Origin: Neocallimastix lanati (nom. inval.)
Taxonomy: Eukaryota > Neocallimastigomycota > Neocallimastigomycetes > Neocallimastigales > Neocallimastigaceae
Assembly (NCBI GenBank): GCA_016946835.1
Contig: JACVTC010000011.1
Location: forward strand, 973,501-1,037,500
Reading direction: 5' to 3'
Length of the DNA: 64,000 nucleotides
How positions within the stretch are numbered: position 1 is the first letter of the stretch; each line of letters begins with the position of its first letter. The notes under the pieces were generated by a model. It did not search any database, was not told the origin of the DNA, and worked only from the letters and a program-made list of their open reading frames with translations. The translations under genes and the position numbers were made by a program. Shown piece after piece: positions 18,001 through 27,077 of the stretch.

Positions 18001-21000
18001 TCCAAGGTATAGAGATGGTCCAAGAGATAGAGATGGTCCAAGAAATAGAGATGGTCCAAGAGATAGAGATGATCCAAGAGATAGAGATGATCCAAGAGAT
18101 AAAGATGATCCAAGAGATAGAGATGGTCCAAGAGATAGAGATGAACCAAATGATAGAATGAGCCCAAGGGATAGAGATAGATCAAATGATAGAATGAGTC
18201 CAAAAGATAGAGATGCAAGAAATAGAGATGGACCAAATGGTAGAATGAGTCCAAGATTCAGAAATAGAGATATAGACAGAGATGGATCGAATGATAGAAT
18301 GAGTCCAAGAGATAGAGATAGGCCAAATGATAGAATGAGCCCAAGATTAAGAAATAAAAATATTGATGGTGATAAATCAAAGATTGATATTGATGATATA
18401 TCTAGGGATAATCATAAAGAAAGTTCAAAAGATGATTTAAGAGAAAGTAGAGATGGTTCAAAAAGGGATGAATCGAAGGATGAATCAAGAGATAAAGAAA
18501 GAAGTGATGAAACATCTAATGATTCACCAAGAATGAGATCAAAAGCAAGGGAAGAAGGATCTCCAAGATTAAGGAATGATAGAAAAATTTTACCAAAGGA
18601 TCTTCATATTGATAATAATGATGACGAAACAAAATCTGATGATAAAGAAAATAGTATGAGGAAACCTTCTCCAGTTTCATCTTTTGATGATTTAGAAAGA
18701 AGTCGTACTTTAGGATCAGAAAAAACATTAGTTGCTAATACAGCCCCTCCAATGCCAAATAGAATTCTTGGCGATTTAGTTTCTCCAATTTCACCTACTC
18801 GGTCACAAAATGATAATAAAAGTAAAAGGAATTCATTGGAATCTGCTACATCATCTGGTACTACACTAGCTGCTAAATCTAATTTAGAAAATACTCATGT
18901 CTTTGGTGGAGTATCTTCAGTTAATGCTGCTGTTGGAATGAATCAAAAAATTGATCCTCAAAATATTCCAAATAATTTAGGAGATTTAATGAGAGAATTA
19001 ACAACAAAAACAGATTTAGTTAATACAGACGATTTAATGTTAATGCAAGTTTTAGTTGATGAAGCAATGGCAGATACTGCTAAATTTGATATAATTCAAT
19101 CAAATACATATGATAGAATGAAAAAGGATCTTATTTCATTAACAAGAAGAGTAGCTTCTATTCAATCAAAGCTTCAAATGGAGGCGAAAATTCGTGAAGC
19201 TGCTGTTTCTTTTGCTAAAAATAATTCATCAGATCCAAAGCAAGCAAAGAAGGCTAAAGAACAATTATCTCATGCCAATAAAAAAGTGGACACTTTAGCA
19301 AATGATTTGTGGAGAAATATTGATCGTTTACGTGTAGTTGAGCATAATGTTTTCTGTCATTTATCTGGTGTTCTTCGTTGGGAAGTCGCCCGTTCTCAAA
19401 AATTCCAAGACTCAGATTCTATAAAAGACATTGCTAACTATGAACAGAAGTTAAAATCAGCTGAATATAAAATAAAAGAATTAGAACAATCATCATCTGT
19501 TTTAAATAGTACTATTTCAAAGTTAGAATCTGAAAATGAAGATTTACTTAAGAAAATTGATAAATATGAGGATGAATTAAAACAGAATAGTAGTAAACAT
19601 AACAGTAATGAATCCATCAATGAAGATGTTAGCCAATTAAAGCTTGATTTAGCTACAAGTCAAGCAGATTTAGCTGCAAAGTCAGAAAAGGTGGATGAAT
19701 TAACAAACAAAATGAAAAATTTAGAAAATACTATTGAGGAAAATCAAATTCTTTTAGAAGACAAGGATAGAATTATTATTGATCTCAAAAGTGAAAATGA
19801 AGTTTTAACTAATAAGGTTGAAATGAATCAATCTCGTCATAATGATTCTTTAACTGTTTCTGAAAAGGATAAATTAATTGCTAAATTGAAAGATCAAATT
19901 AAGAATTTTGAAAAAGATGCCAAAAATATAACATCCACTTCTAGTTCTCCAATAATTAATTCACGTTCTCGTGAAATTGATATTTTACGTCGTCAATTAG
20001 AAAGCGAAAAAAGTAGATGTGAAGACCAAGAAGAAGAAATTAATCGTTTAAGACAAACTATTCGTAAGAAAGAAGAAGAAATTCGAAGCTACTTCAAGGA
20101 AGATTTAAGTAATAAAAATAGTGAGGAATTAGATAGAGTAAAGGATGATTTACAAAAGGAACTTAAAGAAAAAGAAATCTTGGAAAAAATGTATAACTCT
20201 TTCTCATCAGAAATTGAAGGTGTTAAAAGAGAAGAAATATATAATGCTAAAAACTTCACGAAGTTCGTTTCTGATGTTGTTACACAATATCAAAAGGTGT
20301 CCATCGATTTAGATAAACAAGAAGAATTATTGTTTGAAAAGAAGAAGGAACTTAAGGATGAAATTAATAAGCACAAAGATGATAATCAACACTATGACGA
20401 TTTAATTAAAGATTTATACAAAGAAATTCATGATTTGGAAGATGAAATGAGAAGTAAGGAAAACTCTCGTAAACTTAGTAATGAAAAACTAAACCAAAGT
20501 CTAAAGGATGAAATTTATGATCTTAAAAATAAATTGGAAAGTACTAAAAATAAATTGAATCACAGTGAAGAAGACGTTAAATTATTAGAAAGTATGTTAA
20601 AGGAAGCTGATGATGATCTTCAAGCACGTATAAATAATGAAAAGAAGGTTACAAAGGAATTGAAAGAATTGACGGATAAATACAATGATTTGGAAAGTCA
20701 ATTAAGTAACAAAACTAGAGAAATTAGTGATCAGGAGTCTCGTTACAACAAATTCTCTAAGGAAAAAGACAATCTTGATAAGTTAAATCAAGATTTAATG
20801 GCCGAAAACAAAGGTTTACAAAGGGAAATTGATGATTTACGTCATTCTTTGAATGATCTCAAAAACCGCTTAGAGGATAAGGATAATGAATTAAAGACAA
20901 AAGAAGAAGAATTTAAGAAAACAGAAAACTCTGTTCGTAATGAATTAAAGGATATGAAATCAGAATATGACATCTTAGCTACTGAAAATGATCAATTAGT

Positions 21001-22828
21001 AGAAACCTATGATAAATTAATGGGTGACTATGATAAGATACGACATTCCTATGATCAATTGAAATGGCAATCATCTGAAAGAGAAACCGAAGCTGTTAAT
21101 GAAATGAAACAAAAGGTTGATGAATTAAATAAAAAGATTGAAATGAAAGAATTGGAAATTGAAGATAAACAGAAGATTTCTGATGATTTACAAAACAAAA
21201 TGGAAGAAATTAAACAAAAGTTAAAGGAATCCGAAGATAAAGTGTTAAATCAAGCCAAAGAGTTTGATGAAGTTGAAGAAAAACTTCATCAACAAATAGA
21301 TGAAGAGAAAATAGCCAAGGATAAGCTTAACGAAGAAATTAATAATCTTCATAAGCAACATGAAAAAGAAATCGAAGATTTAAATGATAAGTTAAGAAAA
21401 ACTGAACAAGAAGCCAATTCAAAGGCTCAAGAGCTTAATAATATCATTGAAAGAATGAACCAATCTGAAAGTGCCTTAAGAAGTAAAATGGATGAAATAG
21501 AATCTCTTCAAAAGCAATTAAACGAAACTCAAACTCAATTCAATAATCTCTCTAATAATAACAAGAAAAGTGTTCAAGAAGTAGAAATGAAGTATAGAGA
21601 TGCTCAAGATAAATGTAATAATTTAGAAAGAGTTATTGATTCCTTAAAGTCTACCATTACTGAAATGGAAAAGGAAGTCAAGAAGGGTAAAGAAGATTTA
21701 ACTAAAGAACATGATATTAACCAAGGTAAATTAAAGGCTTTAATTGGAGAAATTAAGAAGGCAGAATCGATCAATAAGATGGCTAATGATCATATTAATG
21801 AATTAAATCAATATAATAAGAATGCTAATCAAGAAATTCAAAGATTGAAAAAGGAACTTGAAAATGTACAAAAGAAGGACAATGATAAAGATAGTAAAAT
21901 TAAATCTTTAACAGAATCATATGAAAAGAAGATTGGAACATTAACGCAAGATCATAAGAAGAAGATTGACGCATTAACACAAGATCATAAGAAAAAGATT
22001 GACGCATTAACTCAAGATCATAAGAAGAAGATTGACACATTAACACAAGATCATAATAAGAAGATTGAAACAATGACACAAGATCACAATAAGAAGATTG
22101 AAACATTAACACAAGAAAATAAGAAAAAGGTAGATGGATTGGAAGAACAAATTAGAAATATGGACTTATTACATGATGAAATTGAAGAATTAGAATTTAA
22201 ACTACAAACTGAAAGTCAAAAATTCGAACGTTCTCAACGTAGTCATGAAGCCGAATTAAACATGGTTAATGATGAAAAGGAAACCTTAAAATTACAAATT
22301 ACTAAACTTCGTAATATGGTAGAAGAATCAAGGAATAATGAAGTTGATTCCTCCAAGGAAGAAATTGAAGAAATGAGAAATAAGATTGAACAGTTAACAA
22401 AGGAATTAGATGATCAAGAAAAAAGTAGTGAAGAACTTCAATTAGAAATTGATGATGCCTTATCGGAGTACACAAGATTATCTAATCTTAATAAACAATA
22501 TGAAAGAGAAAAGAAGAATGATCAAAAAGAAATTGAAAGTTTAAGATCTGCATTAAACAAACTTCGTACTCAAATGGAAGACTTTCTTTATAATAAGGTT
22601 GGAGGTAAACCACCAGCAAATCAAGAACAATCCGCTATTGAACGTGAACAAAATATTCGTAAAGAATTCCGTAAATTATTACTTGATACTCGTGAAAAAT
22701 ATCAAGAATTAGTTAATAAAGAATTAGAAAAGAATGCTGAATTAGAACAACATATCAGAAAAATACATCATGAACGTGAAGAAGAAATATTCCAAAGAGT
22801 CAATGCTAGTACTCAAACTCGTTTCTAA
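15005..22828 (+). CDS. Giant Uds1-domain coiled-coil protein (2607 aa, single exon)
   Basis: Residues 1-1310 are low-complexity and highly repetitive. They include GDRSFRDDRR blocks (about 160-245 and 420-500), NGPPPRTPRMRDND units (about 335-420), NNNNEY units (about 588-645), ten 18-residue ENSHSRNNSRDIPRDNMR units (784-963) and RDRDGPRDRDDP blocks (about 980-1120). Residues about 1340-1475 match the fungal Uds1 domain, with DLMLMQVLVDEAMADTAKFD, SKLQMEAKIREAAVSF and a conserved HLSGVLRWEVARSQK end. Residues 1480-2540 form a nearly continuous coiled coil, containing six 11-residue LTQDHKKKIDA repeats (2313-2378). No membrane segment or signal peptide is seen. Uds1 proteins are fungal and linked to septation, so a cytoskeletal or cell-division scaffold role is inferred. 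An in-frame stop just upstream fixes the ATG. Confidence 0.85.
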   Translation: MASYFYRIKNAIVGDSEPALGDNQQKSEDVNNTENDIKSPTSANSASSKNDPNKLSTYMDRDSAYSNRFKSQNESTNKQSYYSNNGSSVKEYDDEFYLTNSQILDDKATLHKPVIKKRINKSENNSPVDDVNRRMRSNDDNNSPYDNDNNKRDRDRDRDNRARDRSRDRERDRDRGRDRPNPSDRNFRDDRGRDRPNPGDRSFRDDRGRDRPNPGDRSFRDDRGRDRPGQSDRFRGDRSFRDDRNRDNDIHSPRHSPNTSPHLSHDNISNPESRLDQGSSPRNPRMRDDDVPNSDSTRSDRRPNTPPRTPRMSDEQSRSRRAPRNTNESNGPPPPRTPHMRENDPNGPPPRTPHMRENGPNGPPPRTPRMRDNDPNGPPPRTPRMRDNDPNGPLPRTPRMRDNDPNGPSPRTPRMRDNDDRHDRDRPGDRSFRDDRRNRDRDRPGDRSFRDDRRDRDRLGDRSFRDDRRDHDRPGDRSFRDDRRDRDRPGDRSFRDDRRDPNAPAIPPRTPRVRDDESIDSNAPIIPPRTPRVRDDESSDQNVPVIPPRTPKVKDDESNDPNAPVIPPRAPRVKNDESSAPRDNQNNEYDNNNEYNNNNEYNNNNEYNNNNEYNNNNEYNNNNEYNNNNEYSNNNEYNNNNEYNEPPPPPRGPKDNDNNEFNEPPPPPHCPKDNDNNEFNEPPPPPRDPRDNAPFYSSQTPRSRENSDSSFNNPDSSRSSIIPPSVFDNPSPGDKFQKSRSREPSNGTRPPLRDGNSLPNRPRYLPRSNESSHSRNNSRDDLRENLHTRNNSKDISKDDIRENSHSRNNSRDIPRDNMRENSHSRNNSRDIPRDNMRENSHSRNNSRDIPRDNMRENLHSRNNSRDIPRDNMRENLHSRNNSRDVPRDDMRENSHSRNNSRDILRDNMRENSHSRNNSRDIPRDDMRENSHSRNNSRDISRDDMRENSHSRNNSRDISRDDIRNESKDNLNEKSRDDFRDRMSPRDRMSPRMRNRDIDSPRYRDGPRDRDGPRNRDGPRDRDDPRDRDDPRDKDDPRDRDGPRDRDEPNDRMSPRDRDRSNDRMSPKDRDARNRDGPNGRMSPRFRNRDIDRDGSNDRMSPRDRDRPNDRMSPRLRNKNIDGDKSKIDIDDISRDNHKESSKDDLRESRDGSKRDESKDESRDKERSDETSNDSPRMRSKAREEGSPRLRNDRKILPKDLHIDNNDDETKSDDKENSMRKPSPVSSFDDLERSRTLGSEKTLVANTAPPMPNRILGDLVSPISPTRSQNDNKSKRNSLESATSSGTTLAAKSNLENTHVFGGVSSVNAAVGMNQKIDPQNIPNNLGDLMRELTTKTDLVNTDDLMLMQVLVDEAMADTAKFDIIQSNTYDRMKKDLISLTRRVASIQSKLQMEAKIREAAVSFAKNNSSDPKQAKKAKEQLSHANKKVDTLANDLWRNIDRLRVVEHNVFCHLSGVLRWEVARSQKFQDSDSIKDIANYEQKLKSAEYKIKELEQSSSVLNSTISKLESENEDLLKKIDKYEDELKQNSSKHNSNESINEDVSQLKLDLATSQADLAAKSEKVDELTNKMKNLENTIEENQILLEDKDRIIIDLKSENEVLTNKVEMNQSRHNDSLTVSEKDKLIAKLKDQIKNFEKDAKNITSTSSSPIINSRSREIDILRRQLESEKSRCEDQEEEINRLRQTIRKKEEEIRSYFKEDLSNKNSEELDRVKDDLQKELKEKEILEKMYNSFSSEIEGVKREEIYNAKNFTKFVSDVVTQYQKVSIDLDKQEELLFEKKKELKDEINKHKDDNQHYDDLIKDLYKEIHDLEDEMRSKENSRKLSNEKLNQSLKDEIYDLKNKLESTKNKLNHSEEDVKLLESMLKEADDDLQARINNEKKVTKELKELTDKYNDLESQLSNKTREISDQESRYNKFSKEKDNLDKLNQDLMAENKGLQREIDDLRHSLNDLKNRLEDKDNELKTKEEEFKKTENSVRNELKDMKSEYDILATENDQLVETYDKLMGDYDKIRHSYDQLKWQSSERETEAVNEMKQKVDELNKKIEMKELEIEDKQKISDDLQNKMEEIKQKLKESEDKVLNQAKEFDEVEEKLHQQIDEEKIAKDKLNEEINNLHKQHEKEIEDLNDKLRKTEQEANSKAQELNNIIERMNQSESALRSKMDEIESLQKQLNETQTQFNNLSNNNKKSVQEVEMKYRDAQDKCNNLERVIDSLKSTITEMEKEVKKGKEDLTKEHDINQGKLKALIGEIKKAESINKMANDHINELNQYNKNANQEIQRLKKELENVQKKDNDKDSKIKSLTESYEKKIGTLTQDHKKKIDALTQDHKKKIDALTQDHKKKIDTLTQDHNKKIETMTQDHNKKIETLTQENKKKVDGLEEQIRNMDLLHDEIEELEFKLQTESQKFERSQRSHEAELNMVNDEKETLKLQITKLRNMVEESRNNEVDSSKEEIEEMRNKIEQLTKELDDQEKSSEELQLEIDDALSEYTRLSNLNKQYEREKKNDQKEIESLRSALNKLRTQMEDFLYNKVGGKPPANQEQSAIEREQNIRKEFRKLLLDTREKYQELVNKELEKNAELEQHIRKIHHEREEEIFQRVNASTQTRF
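16766..16937 (+). repeat. In-frame 18-bp repeat encoding NNNNEY
   Basis: About nine consecutive 18-bp units (AATGAATATAATAACAAT) keep the reading frame of the Uds1-domain gene. They are followed by three longer units ending in EPPPPPRGPKDND. On both strands the array gives shadow open frames. Confidence 0.9.
17354..17893 (+). repeat. Coding minisatellite: ten 54-bp units in the Uds1-domain gene
   Basis: Ten 54-bp units encode ENSHSRNNSRDIPRDNMR with small substitutions (P/S/L/V at position 13, N/D at 16). Every unit keeps the RNNSRD/RNNSKD core, a basic-Ser motif that could be a kinase site. Several units are nearly identical at DNA level, which points to recent unequal exchange. Confidence 0.95.
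21941..22138 (+). repeat. Six 33-bp units encoding an 11-residue (hendecad) coiled-coil repeat
   Basis: Six in-frame units encode LTQDHKKKIDA and variants (LTQDHNKKIET, MTQDHNKKIET, LTQENKKKVDG). The 11-residue period equals a hendecad, so the array can extend the surrounding coiled coil without breaking helix register. Confidence 0.92.
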
Positions 22829-22973
22829 ATAAAAATGGGAGGAAATAATAATAAAATAATTTAAAATAAAATAAAATAAAATCAACATTTAAAAAAAAAA
22901 AAAAAAAAATTCATCACCAATATTATTATATTTATCAATAAATTTAAACTCTATGATACCAATATTTATATCA

Positions 22974-23019
<46 letters not shown>

Positions 23020-23029
23020 AAAAAATATC

Positions 23030-23067
<38 letters not shown>

Positions 23068-23554
23068 TCTTTAAATACCAATAAAAATAAAATAAATAAT
23101 AATAATAAACATATATAGAAATAATAAAAGAAATAAAAAATTTGAACAAATAATAATAATAATAATTTTAATATATATATAAAAAAAAATAGAAATTTAA
23201 ATGATATTTATTTTTAAATATATACCGTTCAGTGAAATTCGTCAAATCATTAAATTTTTTTAATCAAAAAATAAATAAATAAATAAGTAAATAAATAAAT
23301 AAATAAATAAATAGTTAATTATAACAATAATAATAATAAATATAATAAAATCAATCATATAAAATATATAAATATAGATAAATAAATAAAAAATTCTATT
23401 AATAAAAACAATTATAATAATAAAATTATATAAATATTTAAATATTTTTATAATTAAATGTAAATCTTTAAAATATATATTAAATAAGTAAATAAATAAA
23501 TTTAAATCTACATTATAATTATAAATCAACAAAAAGTAATTTTTTTTAAAATTT

Positions 23555-23593
<39 letters not shown>

Positions 23594-23690
23594 TTTATTG
23601 TGTTTTTTTTTTTTGTTTTTTTTTTGTTTTTTTTTTTTTCTTTTTTTATTATTATTATTTTATCTATGTATAGTTTTTATTATTTTCTAA
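22829..23690. other. 3' flank of the Uds1-domain gene, low complexity
   Basis: No gene is visible. There are A runs at about 22890-22909 and 22980-23016, ATT repeats at 23035-23065, TAAA repeats at 23270-23312, TA repeats at 23560-23590 and T runs at 23607-23647. Confidence 0.7.
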
Positions 23691-23956
23691 AGTCTTTTTC
23701 ATATTAAAGAATTTCTTAAGAATCCTCATATTCCTCTATCCCTCATTAAACGAATGATTATTTTCTTCGTATTAGGTACTTCTATTTGGATCAAACAAAA
23801 AACGAACGAGGACTGCAGAGAACCCTAGTTAATATTAGATTAAAGGATATTCCTATTACTAAATACCTTTATTTTTGTTTCTAAAGAACTTAGCATTCCA
23901 ACTCTATCGGTTACTAGGTGAGATTTCTCAGGAATGACGTTTTATAAAAAAAAAAA

Positions 23957-23989
<33 letters not shown>

Positions 23990-24141
23990 AATAAATAAAT
24001 AAAGGGAAAATTTCCAATTGTATTATCTCTGTTTAACATAGAGATATAACGTTGTAGACGTCATATACAGGATAAAAAAAAAAATAAAATAAAAATAAAA
24101 AAAATAATATATTAGCAAACAAATTAGATAAATTTCCTTCA

Positions 24142-24187
<46 letters not shown>

Positions 24188-24434
24188 CAATTTACTAAAG
24201 ATATGGCTGGAAAATTGATTTATGCTTATAAGAAAATGATTTTTGAGAAAACTAGAAAGACTTATTTAAAAGTTTTAACTTTAAATGAGTATCCTGAATA
24301 TATAGCATTTGGTTCCCCGATGGGTAACCTTCGTGCCAGATATGAATTAGAAATTCGATGTACGTGTTGCCAAAGTTACCAATATGATTGAAAAGTCCCG
24401 ATTGTCCAGAACCAGAACGCTGGTCCTTATTGAT

Positions 24435-24474
<40 letters not shown>

Positions 24475-24528
24475 GAGAAAATAGTAATTCTTGATTGGAG
24501 TCTATCGGTTCTCTAAAATGCTATTTTT

Positions 24529-24562
<34 letters not shown>

Positions 24563-24609
24563 CAAGAATTTCGAACGAAATATTTTTCATGGATTTTGTA
24601 ATTCTTTAT

Positions 24610-24642
<33 letters not shown>

Positions 24643-25260
24643 ATTATTTCCAAATATTGTCCAACAATCAAATAGTAATGGAAACACGGTTGTTACAGAT
24701 AGTATATGATGTAGGATCATAATTTCCTTCTAGATTATCAATACAGACCCTAATCCGGAATAAAAATTCCCCTTTTTAAATAAAAAAAATATTATAATAA
24801 TCTGAAGGTTTGTTACCAATGGACTTTTTTTTATTTTATCTTATTTTTTTTTTTTTTTTGAATTTTTTTTTGAATTTTTTTTTTTTTTGAATTTTTTTTT
24901 CTTTTATTTATTTATTTTAAATATTTTTTTTTTTCAAATTATGTTCAATTTGGACAGATAATTTTTATTTTTTATTTTTTATTTTTTATTTTTTATTTTT
25001 TATTTTTTATTTTTTATTTTTTTATTTTTTATTTTTTATTTTTTATTTTTTTATTTTTTTATTTTTTTATTTTTTATTTTTTTATTTTTTATTTTTTATT
25101 TTTTTATTTTTTTATTTTTTATTTTTTTATTTTTTTATTTTTTATTTTTTTATTTTTTTATTTTTTTATTATTTATTTTTTATTTTTTAATAATTTTGAT
25201 AAAAAAAAAAAAAAAAAAAAAAAAAAAAGATCCTTCCATTCCCTTGTATTGTAATTAATA
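23690..25260. pseudogene. Shredded coding relics of unknown identity separated by homopolymers
   Basis: Islands of mixed composition (about 23690-23945, 24010-24080, 24200-24430, 24480-24520, 24655-24780) are separated by T or A runs of 20-50 bp and an ATTTTTT array. Some islands are open in one frame over 30-60 codons. The plus strand has a 62-codon ATG frame at 24203-24391. The minus strand has open pieces at 24420-24230 (with NHIGNFGNTYIEFLIHIW) and at 24775-24675 (with RIRVCIDNLEGNYDPTS). No family is recognised and neither strand is clearly the sense strand. The pattern suggests an old coding locus broken up by homopolymer growth. Confidence 0.35.
24961..25190 (+). repeat. ATTTTTT heptamer / ATTTTT hexamer microsatellite
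   Basis: About 230 bp consist of TATTTTT and TATTTTTT units of alternating length, followed after a short gap by a run of about 28 A at 25201-25228. Confidence 0.95.
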
Positions 25261-25469
25261 CTTTTTCCCTCAAGAAAGAATTTAAAAAATTTTTTTAACA
25301 CACACTAGAATCAACATACACATTATTTTCAATACTATTCAATACTATTATTAACATTACTAATAAATACTATTACTATTATTATTATAACTATTATTAC
25401 TATTACTATTATCATTATTACTGTTACTATTATCATTATTACTATAAACATTACCAATTGTTAGGTTAA

Positions 25470-25785
25470 AAGCGTTATATAAGAATAAAGTTTTTATCAT
25501 TGACTTTACTACGAATATGATTGAAAAATGGACAATCAATTAATCAATGCGTTATCCATTGTTTATTACTTTTTTACAACATGGACAAAAATTACAAAAA
25601 TTAGGACACATTTAATCTAATATTTTTGTAGCTTTAGCAATTCTAGCACATAATCTATAACCAATAGATACCATATGAAAGGTCAGGATATTCATAACAA
25701 AAAGTATAAAATTTAGCTTTAATAGAATTGATTTTCATATCTTCTTTGACAAATTTCAAGAATCGTAGATGAATAAACATTAGAA
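25470..25785 (-). pseudogene. Decayed C-terminal fragment of a non-LTR (LINE) reverse transcriptase
   Basis: Read on the minus strand, frame pieces give VKEDMKINSIKAKFYTFCYE and SYGIYWL, then RLCARIAKATKILD, then MCPNFCNFCPCCKKVINNG, and after a shift IDCPFF. The order of Arg-rich helix, paired cysteines and a final DCPFF is what the C-terminal Cys/His-rich segment of many LINE reverse transcriptases looks like. Stops and at least two frameshifts interrupt it, so it is dead. The polymerase domain upstream (higher coordinates) is absent; the fragment is cut by an A run at 25783-25810. Confidence 0.5.
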
Positions 25786-26384
25786 AAAAAAAAAAAAAAA
25801 AAAAAAAAAAACTATATTTATTTATAAAATTTCATTAATATTTATATAATTTTGTTATTTTTATTTTATTTTATTTTTTTTATAATTTATGTATATTATA
25901 TATCTTTAATGTAAATTTATTGTTAAAAAAAAAATGTTTTATAAAAATTATATATTAATAAATTATTTATATTTTGTAAAATATGTTTTATAAAAATTAT
26001 ATATTTGTAAATTATTTATATTTCGTAAAATTGTATCATGAAAATTATATATTATTAATTATTTATATTTCTGTAAAACTAATTACAATTAAGAATAAAG
26101 GTTATAATTTTATTTTAATTGTAAATTCAATTTACAATTAAATATAAAATAATTATTTCTTGATATTAATATATTATATATATAATATATATTAATGATA
26201 ATATATAATAATAAAATAGAAATAAATTATGTTAAATTATTAAAGGTACTATAAATTGTATAAAAAATATAAAAAAATAAATAAATAAAATTTCTAACTA
26301 CTATTTAAAAAAAAAAAATAAAAAAATAAAAAATAAAAAGATTTATAAATTATGAAAAGTATATAATATATATATATATATATT
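25786..26384. other. Spacer 3' to the ankyrin gene
   Basis: An A run lies at 25783-25810, followed by AT-rich sequence containing loose repeats of a TTTATAAAAATTATATATT-like unit (about 25935-26060). No gene is visible. The ankyrin gene's 3' UTR must lie in the right-hand part. Confidence 0.6.
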
Positions 26385-27041
26385 TTATTGGTATATATGC
26401 TGTAAGTATATTTTATGTACTAATTGTAATTGAACATATTCTTTTAAGCCTAGTCGATCGGCAATGTCAATAGATGTTTCATTTTGATAATTCATTAAAG
26501 ATAAATCTACTTTTAATAAACGCATCCTAAATATTAAGATTAAGATATCAAAGCGTTGGCATATGACAGCTTTCATTATTGGTGTAATTCCTTTATCATC
26601 TTGTATATTAACATTTACTGATGGATTATCAAGGAATAATTTGATAATTTCATAACGAATAATATCTTCTGCCGATAATTGAATTAAACGATCATATTCA
26701 TCATTAATATTTCTTAAGAAATAAAGATAAGCTTTACAGTACTGACAATCTTCAACATTTTCATGATGTTTAATATAATCATAATGTACATTACTTGTCA
26801 TCATATTATAAAGTTCTCCTATAGATAATGATTCATTATCATTATTATCATTATTATTATTATTATAACCTGGGGATGCGTAATAACTTCTATTTCCTTC
26901 TTGTTCAAGCATATAACGATTTGGATTACTGTTACTATTATTATTACTATAACGAGAAGGAGGAGGGGTAGGGTAGGGATAATTATTATAATTATCTAAT
27001 GATCTATCATCATTACTATTTCCATTATTAATATTTCTATA

Positions 27042-27077
<36 letters not shown>

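Noticed and set aside
24203-24391. 62-codon plus-strand frame beginning MAGKLIYAYKK as an intact small gene
   Set aside because: No family is recognised, the opposite strand is equally open, and it sits among broken islands. It was kept only as part of the relic region.
24355-24445. Possible ribosomal protein S28e fragment (VRVAKVTNMIEKS)
   Set aside because: Only the first few residues resemble S28e; the following glycine-rich signature is absent.
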